Shown: one piece after another, positions 1 through 6,941 of the stretch
How positions within the stretch are numbered: the first letter of the stretch is position 1
How the letters are laid out: each line of letters opens with the position of its first letter
Assembly (NCBI RefSeq): GCF_009910845.1
Contig: NZ_SIJB01000005.1
Location: 62,001 to 126,000, forward strand
Length of the DNA stretch: 64,000 nt
Origin: Chengkuizengella marina
GTDB taxonomy: Bacteria; Bacillota; Bacilli; Paenibacillales; KCTC-33759
Direction of reading: 5' to 3'
Notes under the pieces: model-generated
The model's database searches: none
Told to the model about the DNA's origin: nothing
The model's input: only the letters and a program-made list of their open reading frames with translations
Translations under genes and position numbers: made by a program

Positions 1-40
1 ATAGGAGTATAAACTTTTATAGAATTTAGTGTGGTCATAT

Positions 41-46
41 TATAAT
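41..46 (+). promoter_or_regulatory. -10 element before the zinc-ribbon gene
   Basis: A perfect TATAAT lies 24 bases before the start codon, followed by a strong AAGGAGG ribosome binding site. No good -35 is visible, and the window edge limits what can be judged. Confidence 0.4.
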
Positions 47-69
47 GAAAGTAAGGAGGGGGATCTAAA

Positions 70-597
70 ATGAATAAGAAACCATTTATTACAGAAGAAC
101 ACAAACTAGCAAGGAAAATTTTAAGAATTATTGGTCCGATCATTTTATTTGGGGGTATTTTATCATTTGTAATATTTATGGTAGATCTTTTCACATTAAA
201 AGGTTTTGAACAGCCTAATTACCCTTGGCTGCCATTTGTGGGAATTCCTTTAATTTTTGTAGGTTTAGTTGTTTCTGGTTTAGGTTATGGTAGTGTCGTA
301 GCTCGATATCAATCACGAGAATATAGTCCAGTAGTGAGTGACACTTTTAATCATTTAAGTAAAAAGTCTTCTGATGGAATTCGAAATATTTCAAAAGCTA
401 TCAAAGAAGGAGTAAGTCAAGAGACTAATTCTCCCCAAACAAGAAGTTTATCATGTTCAAAATGTGGAACAGATAATGAAAATGATGCAATGTTTTGTAA
501 AAATTGTGCTCAATCATTGCAGTTATCGTGTTCAAAATGTGGAAGTTTCAATGAAAGTAATGCCAAATTTTGTGATCAATGTGGGGAAAGAATCTGA
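70..597 (+). CDS. Membrane protein with C-terminal double zinc ribbon
   Basis: The 175-residue protein has two hydrophobic segments, roughly residues 18-42 and 52-75, then a soluble linker and two zinc ribbons. The ribbons are built from C129/C132 with C143/C146, and C154/C157 with C168/C171. Each carries the CSKCG...FCxxC pattern of double zinc-ribbon (DZANK-type) domains, which usually bind zinc structurally and mediate protein contacts. ATG is preceded by AAGGAGGGGGAT, so the start is secure. It stands alone and converges on the next gene across a shared hairpin. No enzymatic motif is visible, and its specific role cannot be read from the sequence. Confidence 0.8.
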   Translation: MNKKPFITEEHKLARKILRIIGPIILFGGILSFVIFMVDLFTLKGFEQPNYPWLPFVGIPLIFVGLVVSGLGYGSVVARYQSREYSPVVSDTFNHLSKKSSDGIRNISKAIKEGVSQETNSPQTRSLSCSKCGTDNENDAMFCKNCAQSLQLSCSKCGSFNESNAKFCDQCGERI

Positions 598-637
598 TAT
601 GACCAGACGTACCACATACATATGCAAAAGTATGTAA

Positions 638-668
638 AGAAGCACATTAATGAAGTTAATGTGCTTCT
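638..668. terminator. Bidirectional hairpin between convergent genes
   Basis: A perfect 13-bp inverted repeat (AGAAGCACATTAA and its complement) with a 5-nt loop lies between two converging genes. The T-rich tails are short on both sides, so it is a moderate terminator by sequence. Confidence 0.7.
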
Positions 669-691
669 AACGTTTCCTGATTCTTAGAATA

Positions 692-1519
692 TTATTCGTT
701 AGTACTTACTGGATTATCGTTATACGTAATCCAATCACTCCAGCTTCCTAAGTATAACTTTACATTTTCATACCCCACTTCTTTTAAAGTAAGGACGTTT
801 GGACAAGCAGTAACACCTGAACCACAATATACAATCACTTCTTTTTTTTTATCGATCTGGTTGAATCGGTTTTGCTGTTCATCTATACTTTTCCAAGTCC
901 CTTGATCATTTAAGCCTTCTTTCCAGAATGCGTTTATTGCAGATGGAATGTGCCCCCCAATGATATCGATAGGTTCTTCTATTCCATCGTAACGAATTGG
1001 TTCTCTAGAGTCGATAATCGTGGTACTGTCATCACCAATACGCTCCTTCACTTCTTTCATGGATACCAGAAGGTCATCATGTATGTCACGAATAAATGGT
1101 TTTTTTTGTATCATAGGTATTTCAGAAGTAACAGGGTTATTTTCTTCTTTCCATAAATTGTATCCACCATTTAACACGCCTACTTTTTTGTGACCGAGGT
1201 AAGTTAACATCCACCAGAAGCGGGAAGCAAAGGCACCACCTTGATCGTCGTATGCTATCACTGTTGTATCCTGATCAATGCCAGCAGTAGATAACTTATC
1301 ACAGAATTCATCGATATTAGGTAATGGATGTCTGCCGCCATGTTCCTCTACCTTACCTGACATATCTTGATTCAAATCAAAGAATAAAGCTCCAGGGATA
1401 TGATCCCCTAAATAACTAAGAAGTCCAGCAGTAGGATTACCTAATTCAAATCTGCAATCAATCACACGCACATTAGAAAGATTTTCTTTTAACCAATTTG
1501 CTTCTACAATATGATTCAA
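692..1519 (-). CDS. Two-domain rhodanese-family sulfurtransferase
   Basis: This is a tandem-rhodanese protein of the thiosulfate / 3-mercaptopyruvate sulfurtransferase family, which moves sulfane sulfur onto cyanide or thiol acceptors. The N-terminal inactive-type domain carries the VIDCRFEL and HIPGALFFDLNQDMSG segments. The C-terminal domain has the active loop YCGSGVTA with the persulfide-forming cysteine. The CGSGVT form is closer to mercaptopyruvate than to thiosulfate enzymes. The frame can be extended to an ATG at 1564, but a strong AAGGTGGAG site sits 6 bases before a TTG at 1519, giving 275 residues; I chose that start. No partner gene is adjacent, so the physiological substrate stays open. 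Confidence 0.88.
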   Translation of the reverse strand: MNHIVEANWLKENLSNVRVIDCRFELGNPTAGLLSYLGDHIPGALFFDLNQDMSGKVEEHGGRHPLPNIDEFCDKLSTAGIDQDTTVIAYDDQGGAFASRFWWMLTYLGHKKVGVLNGGYNLWKEENNPVTSEIPMIQKKPFIRDIHDDLLVSMKEVKERIGDDSTTIIDSREPIRYDGIEEPIDIIGGHIPSAINAFWKEGLNDQGTWKSIDEQQNRFNQIDKKKEVIVYCGSGVTACPNVLTLKEVGYENVKLYLGSWSDWITYNDNPVSTNE

Positions 1520-1857
1520 GCTCTCTCCACCTTTCATATATCGCTTCAGAGAAAGGGTTGCCACTAGATGTTAGTAGTGCAAGTCTTGTTTTTCTCCCGT
1601 ACAAACTCGCTCTCTTTCGCTGTATGTTTTAAAGTATATTCTTACAAATTTATTCTTTGTTTGATTGTAACATACCTTTTTTGTATACCTAAATGCTTAT
1701 TTTGGATTTATAGGGTATTTTAATTTCTTACCATTAGATGATAAGTATGATTTATTCCATGAGTTAAAACAGTGAAAAAAACTAAAAAATCGCATCCCAC
1801 CTTTTTAAGTTGGTTTGCGATTTTTTTATAACACAAATGATTTATATTGAGGTTTTG
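1520..1857. other. Intergenic region, about 340 bp
   Basis: Holds the leader and promoter area of the sulfurtransferase on the minus strand (AT-rich around 1640-1680) and, at 1785-1827, the terminator of the next minus-strand gene. A short inverted repeat (GCACTA/TAGTGGC) occurs in the leader near 1565-1585. No reading frame with a ribosome binding site was seen. Confidence 0.5.
1785..1827 (-). terminator. Terminator of the L,D-transpeptidase gene
   Basis: AAAAATCGCA pairs with TGCGATTTTT around a loop that contains a further ACC/GGT pairing. T-runs flank both sides, so it can act in both directions. It lies about 30 bases beyond the stop codon at 1858. Confidence 0.75.
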
Positions 1858-2538
1858 TCATTCAATCATACCTAAACGTCTGTACTCCCTTTTCGACGTC
1901 ACTCCAGATTCATTTAAGCCATAATCTTTTTGCATTCTTTTTACTGCATTTTCAGTTTCTTCATCAAAAATACCAGTTACTTTCCCTTTATAATATCCAT
2001 GTGACTTTAAATTTTGCTGTAATAATAATACTAAATTACCCGAATTTCCTTTAGCCAGTTTTTTGAACTCTCTTTTATCAATGCCATCTATGGGGCCATC
2101 AATTTCTACTTTTGTCCCAACTGGAATTATTTTATATAATTTCTCCACATCTTCGTTTCTCATTCGTATACAACCACTGCTTACTGAAGTGCCAATTAAC
2201 CAAGGTTTATTTGTTCCGTGAATACCGTATTTCCCCCATGGCACATCTAACCCAAGCCATCTCGTACCAAAGCCACCACCCCAGTTCGTTGCTTTTTCGT
2301 TTATTTTAAATGTTCCTACAGGGGATGGATACCCATTTCGTCCAGGTGAGACGGGGAATTTTTGTATGACTTCATTTCCATGATATACTAAAAGTTCGTT
2401 TTTCCATAAATTTATGTATACCTTGATATCATCATTATTTTCCTCTGCAACAATTCCATTTGAGTTTAAACTAAGTAACAGTAAGCTAATGATGCTTAAT
2501 CTTATAATTAAGCTTTTCTTAGAAGTGAAAAGGTACAG
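1858..2538 (-). CDS. Secreted L,D-transpeptidase (YkuD) with peptidoglycan-binding domain
   Basis: The frame continues well upstream of the first GTG (2244). It encodes a signal peptide (a run of I/L/S residues ending near NGIVAEE), then a YkuD catalytic domain with HGTNKP and the catalytic SSGCIRM motif, then a C-terminal PG_binding_1 domain ending RRLGMIE. Such enzymes form 3-3 peptidoglycan cross-links outside the membrane. There is no in-frame ATG, GTG or TTG before the signal peptide. The AAGGGGGAG site at 2548-2556 is 6 bases from ATT (2541) and 9 from CTG (2538), so a non-canonical start is implied. I list CTG, giving 226 residues. A frameshift near the 5' end is the alternative. Confidence 0.75.
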   Translation of the reverse strand: MYLFTSKKSLIIRLSIISLLLLSLNSNGIVAEENNDDIKVYINLWKNELLVYHGNEVIQKFPVSPGRNGYPSPVGTFKINEKATNWGGGFGTRWLGLDVPWGKYGIHGTNKPWLIGTSVSSGCIRMRNEDVEKLYKIIPVGTKVEIDGPIDGIDKREFKKLAKGNSGNLVLLLQQNLKSHGYYKGKVTGIFDEETENAVKRMQKDYGLNESGVTSKREYRRLGMIE

Positions 2539-2622
2539 AATTTTACTCTCCCCCTTGGCATGAATACTCTTTTTTGCATTGCCAAAATCACTTTATATTC
2601 AATTTACCCTATCAGTTAATAA

Positions 2623-4110
2623 TTATGCGTGATCAAATAAGTGATGTGTTTCTTCAATGCTTGCAATGAGATTGATTCCTATTTTTATGTCTTCTATGGA
2701 TAAATGAGAAAATCCAAAACATGCTGTGCGTTGTTTATGTGAATGACTACTTAAATCCATGTTTGTTGAATCAGTCCAATATACTCCTTTTTCACCACAT
2801 TTTTGTTTTAAAATATCATACTTTTCACTGCTTAATAACCATTTTCCATATATATGTAATCCTGCATCGGATTCATTAAACATAAATAAATGTGACAATT
2901 TGCTTTTCAACATGTTTAAGCACATTAGGTGTTTAGATTGATATAATCTTGTCATTTTTCTCAAATGACGTTCATAATTACCTTGATTTATGAAAGAAGA
3001 TAGGGCACGTTGTTCCAAGATACCTGTTGCATAGGGTTCATATAATTGTTTTGAATGATGAAATAACTGGACAAGCTGCTTGGGCAATACGACATAACCA
3101 ATGCGTAATTCAGTTTTCATTGTTTTAGAAAAAGTACCAATATAGATGACCCGATCTTGATGATCTAACACTTTTAAAGGTTCTATAGGTCTTCCTCTAA
3201 ATCGAAATTCACTATCATAATCATCTTCAATAATTAATGCATTATTTTTTTGTGCCCATTCCAGTATTTTTTGCCTCTTAGATAAATTTAATACAACTCC
3301 AGTAGGATATTGTCGACTAGGTGTAAGAAAGACAAGCTTTGACTCCCAATTGTTTATTTGAAGTTGAATGCCATCTTTTTCAACATTCATGGGTATAGAG
3401 ATCCCTCCTACGGCTTTAATGGCTTGATGGATCCCTTTGTAACAAGGGTTTTCAACAATCACTTTATCTTCAGGATTGATGAGCAACTGAGAACATAGGG
3501 CAATGGCTTGCATAGACCCATTTACAATAATAATTTCTTCAGGTGTTGATTGTATTCCTCTTGTTTTTAGTAAGTGATGAGAGATAGATTTTCTTAATGG
3601 CAAATATCCCTCAGTATGATTCATGTCATGTATAGATTGAGCTGCTGTTTCACGTATTTGAGCATATAAACAACGATGCCATGTTTTAAAAGGAAAATCA
3701 CTTAGATCAGGTGAGCCAACTTTAAAATGAATATATTTTTTTTCTTTTTCATATGCAGATGTTACAGAGTCGGAGTGAGCTTTAAGTTTGGATAATCGTT
3801 GAGCCCAATCAGATATTCGTATTTTATATGTATGGCTTGGCTGTAATTCTTTTTGTGTTCCTTCATAAATAATAAAGGTTCCCTTGCCAACTTCTGATGA
3901 TAAATATCCTTCAGCTGTTAACATTTCATATACTTGATTTACAATTCCTCTTGAAATTTCATAATTGTTAGCAAGCTGCCGGGTGGAGGGAAGTTTAATT
4001 CCTTTTTTCAGTTTGCCAGTAACAATTTCATCATGTATCGCATGGTAAAGTGCAGCATATTTATAACGGTATTTTTGTAAGTAACGATTTAAGGGAATAT
4101 GAAAATCCAT
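2623..4110 (-). CDS. MocR-family (GntR-aminotransferase fusion) transcriptional regulator
   Basis: A GntR-type winged helix (about residues 10-75, containing GIKLPSTRQLANNYEISRGI) is fused to a class I aminotransferase-like domain. The latter has the PLP-site segments NPCYKGIH, IEDDYDSEFRF and GTFSKTMKTELRIGY. Members such as GabR and PdxR sense amines, PLP or amino acids and bind direct-repeat operators. The AGGAAGG site is immediately before one ATG (4122) but 12 bases before the ATG at 4110, so I place the start there (MDFHIPLNRY, 495 residues). It is divergent from an N-acetyltransferase gene. The direct repeats between them are a plausible operator, which makes that gene the likely target (inference). 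Confidence 0.88.
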   Translation of the reverse strand: MDFHIPLNRYLQKYRYKYAALYHAIHDEIVTGKLKKGIKLPSTRQLANNYEISRGIVNQVYEMLTAEGYLSSEVGKGTFIIYEGTQKELQPSHTYKIRISDWAQRLSKLKAHSDSVTSAYEKEKKYIHFKVGSPDLSDFPFKTWHRCLYAQIRETAAQSIHDMNHTEGYLPLRKSISHHLLKTRGIQSTPEEIIIVNGSMQAIALCSQLLINPEDKVIVENPCYKGIHQAIKAVGGISIPMNVEKDGIQLQINNWESKLVFLTPSRQYPTGVVLNLSKRQKILEWAQKNNALIIEDDYDSEFRFRGRPIEPLKVLDHQDRVIYIGTFSKTMKTELRIGYVVLPKQLVQLFHHSKQLYEPYATGILEQRALSSFINQGNYERHLRKMTRLYQSKHLMCLNMLKSKLSHLFMFNESDAGLHIYGKWLLSSEKYDILKQKCGEKGVYWTDSTNMDLSSHSHKQRTACFGFSHLSIEDIKIGINLIASIEETHHLFDHA

Positions 4111-4161
4111 CAAATAAATCATCCTTCCTAATAAGTATAAACATAATCATTAACGATTTTT

Positions 4162-4207
4162 TTGACTATTCAATTTAAATTGGTATATAAAAATTATTAT
4201 AAATTGG
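4162..4207 (+). promoter_or_regulatory. Promoter of the acetyltransferase gene with candidate MocR operator
   Basis: TTGACT (4162-4167) and TATATA (4184-4189) are spaced 16 bp. A perfect palindrome CAATTTAAATTG (4171-4182) fills the spacer. The octamer TAAATTGG occurs at 4176-4183 and again at 4200-4207 as a direct repeat 24 bp apart, the layout typical of MocR operators. Confidence 0.5.
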
Positions 4208-4283
4208 AACTTTTCCTTGATCAATTTTTGCATTAAACTCAATAGAAAATTTAACAAAAAATATAGGTAAGGAGATAATGATT

Positions 4284-4880
4284 ATGAAACTTCAGGATTT
4301 TGAGTTAATAGGGGAGAGAGTGAAGATCATACCACTGACCGAAGAACATACTAATGCACTTTTTAAAGCTGGCCAGCATGAGGGGATCTGGGATTATATG
4401 CCGAGAAACGTTTCAAATATTAATGATATGAAGGAGTTAGTAAAGGAAGCTCTTTCAGATAAGAAGAAAGGTACATCATTACCATTTGTTATTATGGATC
4501 TTCAGTTTAATGAAATTGTAGGCAGTACACGTTTTATCAATATTCATTTAAAAGATGCCCATTTAGAAATAGGTTGGACATGGTTGAATCCTAAGGTTTG
4601 GAGAACAAGAGTCAATTCAGAATGTAAATATTTGTTGTTAAACTATTGCTTCGAACAAGCAAATCTAAATAGAGTGCAATTTAAGGCAGATGAGAGAAAT
4701 ATTAGATCATTGCAAGCCATTGAACGAATTGGAGCTCAAAGAGAAGGAATTTTAAGAAAAGACCGCATACTTCCTGATGGTTTTATTCGGAATACAGTTT
4801 ATTACAGTATTATTAAAGAGGAATGGTTAGATGTTAAAAAGAGATTAGAATCCTTTTTATCCAAATCTATACATCATTAA
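4284..4880 (+). CDS. GNAT-family N-acetyltransferase (RimJ/RimL-like)
   Basis: The protein of about 198 residues follows the GNAT fold of RimJ/RimL-type enzymes that transfer acetyl from acetyl-CoA to amines or protein N-termini. Recognisable parts are the N-terminal strand GERVKIIPLTEEHTNALF, the core strand LEIGWTWLNPKVW, and the C-terminal NRVQFKADERNIRSLQAIERIG helix. The usual Q/RxxGxG/A loop is degenerate (VWRTRVNSE), so cofactor binding may be altered. An ATG at 4278 is only 3 bases from AAGGAG; the ATG at 4284 is better spaced. It is read divergently from the MocR regulator, so its substrate may be a polyamine or amino-acid-like ligand (inference). Confidence 0.82.
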   Translation: MKLQDFELIGERVKIIPLTEEHTNALFKAGQHEGIWDYMPRNVSNINDMKELVKEALSDKKKGTSLPFVIMDLQFNEIVGSTRFINIHLKDAHLEIGWTWLNPKVWRTRVNSECKYLLLNYCFEQANLNRVQFKADERNIRSLQAIERIGAQREGILRKDRILPDGFIRNTVYYSIIKEEWLDVKKRLESFLSKSIHH

Positions 4881-4990
4881 TCAGAATTTTGATGTTTATC
4901 TTATATCTTCCCATAATGACAACATCTTATGAGTGTTGTGTAAATCCCGATCGGTGATACTACATGTATAACGATAGGGAGGTGAATAAA

Positions 4991-5257
4991 ATGGCTAACA
5001 AAAAAATTGTACCTGGATGCGAGTCTACAATTAATCAATGGAAATATGAATTTGCATCAGAGCTTGGATTATCAGTGGGACAGCAAGCAGCAGTTGATTA
5101 TTATAGTGAATTTGCATCAGAGTTAGGGGTTGTTCCTAAACAAGCTTTAAAAGAAGATTACTGGGGACATATTTCTGCAAGAGAATCAGGTGCTGTTGGT
5201 GGAGCCATTACAGCTAGATTGATTCAACAAGCAGAGCAGGTATTATTGAATTCTTAG
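4991..5257 (+). CDS. Alpha/beta-type small acid-soluble spore protein with duplicated protease site
   Basis: This 88-residue DNA-binding spore protein would coat DNA in dormant spores and be cut by the GPR protease at germination. It has the family's VPGCES start region, the germination-protease recognition sequence EFASELG, and the C-terminal GHISARESGAVGGAITARLIQQAEQ motif. EFASELG occurs twice, at residues 20-26 and 40-46. The underlying DNA repeats exactly 60 bp apart, which makes the protein longer than the usual 60-72 residues. ATG follows GGGAGGTG. Expression under SigG would be expected, but I could not assign a clear SigG promoter. Confidence 0.85.
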   Translation: MANKKIVPGCESTINQWKYEFASELGLSVGQQAAVDYYSEFASELGVVPKQALKEDYWGHISARESGAVGGAITARLIQQAEQVLLNS

Positions 5258-5317
5258 CTTCACATCAAATTGGTAAATTTTTTAATAATAAAAGTCAATA
5301 AAAGCGTTTGAATCTGT

Positions 5318-5346
5318 TTGACACTCATAATCAATTCAAGTAATAT
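5318..5346 (+). promoter_or_regulatory. metK promoter
   Basis: TTGACA (5318-5323) and TAATAT (5341-5346) are spaced 17 bp, a near-consensus SigA promoter. Transcription would start near 5353, giving a leader of about 110 nt before metK. A second isolated TATAAT at 5369-5374 has no matching -35. Confidence 0.65.
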
Positions 5347-5354
5347 AATATTTT

Positions 5355-5410
5355 GAAGGTTCCGTAATTATAATACCAACCTTTTCCCTTGGGAAAAGGT
5401 TCGTTTTTAT
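5355..5410 (+). promoter_or_regulatory. Candidate transcription attenuator in the metK leader
   Basis: A perfect 11-bp hairpin (AACCTTTTCCC / GGGAAAAGGTT, 5378-5401) followed by CGTTTTTAT sits between the metK promoter and the gene. The upstream segment GAAGGTT (5355-5361) can pair with AACCTT of the left arm and so compete with the terminator. The conserved SAM-I (S-box) elements are absent. What would sense SAM or methionine here is unknown. Confidence 0.45.
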
Positions 5411-5463
5411 ATGAGTATTTATCTTTATATAATTTATGTTTATTTAGTAGGAGGTTGAATGAG

Positions 5464-6672
5464 TTGGCTACGCAAAAAAGTCGTCGTTTATTTACATCAG
5501 AGTCTGTAACGGAAGGACATCCTGATAAATTATGTGATCAAATTTCTGATTCCGTATTAGATGCATTTATGAAACAAGATCCAAATGCTCGTGTAGCATG
5601 TGAAGTATCTACTACAACTGGATTAGTATTAGTTGCTGGGGAAATTAGTAGTGATTTTGCTACATACGTTGATATTCCTGGTCTTGTTCGTGAGACAATT
5701 AAAAATATTGGCTATGTTGATGCAACATACGGTTTAGATTATAGAACTTGTGCTGTATTATCATCCATTGATGAGCAATCACCTGAAATTGCACGGGCGG
5801 TAGATACAGCACTCGAAGCAAGAGAGGGGCAAATGAGTGAAAGTGAGATTGAAAGTATTGGTGCTGGAGATCAAGGTTTGATGTTTGGTTTTGCAGTGGA
5901 TGAAACACCTGAGTTAATGCCTTTGCCAATATCATTATCTCACAAATTAGCTCGCCGTTTAACGGAAGCAAGAAAAGAAGGCATTGTAGATTACCTTCGT
6001 CCAGACGGTAAAACACAAGTTACGATTGAATATGATGAAAATGATAAACCAATCAGAGTAGATACGATCGTTGTTTCTACACAACATCATGAAAATATAA
6101 GTTTAGAGCAAATTAAAAAAGATATTTTAGAATATGTAATCAAACCTGTTGTACCCGCTTCATTTTTAGATGAAAATACTAAATATTTTATTAATCCAAC
6201 TGGTAGTTTTGTTGTTGGAGGTCCGCAAGGAGATGCTGGATTAACAGGACGTAAAATTATTGTTGATACGTACGGAGGATATGCACGTCATGGAGGAGGA
6301 GCATTTTCTGGTAAAGATCCGACAAAAGTGGATCGTTCCGGAGCATATGCAGCAAGATATGTTGCAAAACATATTGTTGCTGCAGGTCTAGCTACAAAAT
6401 GTGAAGTCCAGGTTGCTTATGCTATCGGTGTTGCTCAACCTGTATCTATTAGTGTGGATACGTTTGGTACAGGTGTAGTGAGTGAAGAAAAACTAGTAGA
6501 AGCAGTACGTAAGGTATTCGATTTACGTCCAGCTGGAATTATTAAAATGTTAGAATTACGTCAACCGATATATCAACAAACGGCAGCTTATGGCCACTTT
6601 GGTCGTTCAGATGTAGATTTACCTTGGGAGCGTACAGATAAAATAGAATTACTAAAAAAGGAAATTCAATAA
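5464..6672 (+). CDS. metK: S-adenosylmethionine synthetase
   Basis: MetK makes S-adenosylmethionine from methionine and ATP and works as a cytosolic tetramer. The signatures present are TEGHPDK near the N-terminus, [10 protein letters not shown] in the middle, and [16 protein letters not shown] with the phosphate-binding lysines. The open frame reaches back to 5389, but AGGAGG lies 9 bases before a TTG at 5464. This gives [14 protein letters not shown] and 402 residues, the normal family length. It is monocistronic, with a promoter, a possible attenuator and a downstream terminator. Confidence 0.97.
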   Translation: MATQKSRRLFTSESVTEGHPDKLCDQISDSVLDAFMKQDPNARVACEVSTTTGLVLVAGEISSDFATYVDIPGLVRETIKNIGYVDATYGLDYRTCAVLSSIDEQSPEIARAVDTALEAREGQMSESEIESIGAGDQGLMFGFAVDETPELMPLPISLSHKLARRLTEARKEGIVDYLRPDGKTQVTIEYDENDKPIRVDTIVVSTQHHENISLEQIKKDILEYVIKPVVPASFLDENTKYFINPTGSFVVGGPQGDAGLTGRKIIVDTYGGYARHGGGAFSGKDPTKVDRSGAYAARYVAKHIVAAGLATKCEVQVAYAIGVAQPVSISVDTFGTGVVSEEKLVEAVRKVFDLRPAGIIKMLELRQPIYQQTAAYGHFGRSDVDLPWERTDKIELLKKEIQ

Positions 6673-6705
6673 AAATTAGAACAGTCTAAGATTTTTATAC
6701 TAATG

Positions 6706-6739
6706 AAGCATTGGTGAGTAAATCATCAGTGCTTTTTTT
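6706..6739 (+). terminator. metK terminator
   Basis: AAGCATTG pairs with CAGTGCTT (one G-T pair) and is followed by a run of T, 34 bases after the metK stop codon. Confidence 0.75.
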
Positions 6740-6941
6740 GTATGTTCTAATAAAAAACACACTATATTTTCCTCATATTACATATATTTTCTAGTTTCTC
6801 AACTTTTCATATATTCTCATAAAAAAAACGTAACTTTTTGTCACCTTATGTAGTCTAATTAGTAGAGGAAAAAAGAAACGATTGAATCTATTAAAAGTTA
6901 TTCAACTATTATATGACTAATAATCAACTAGGAGAGAGAAC

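Noticed and set aside
5260-5463. SAM-I (S-box) riboswitch expected before metK
   Set aside because: None of the conserved S-box motifs is present and the leader is too short.
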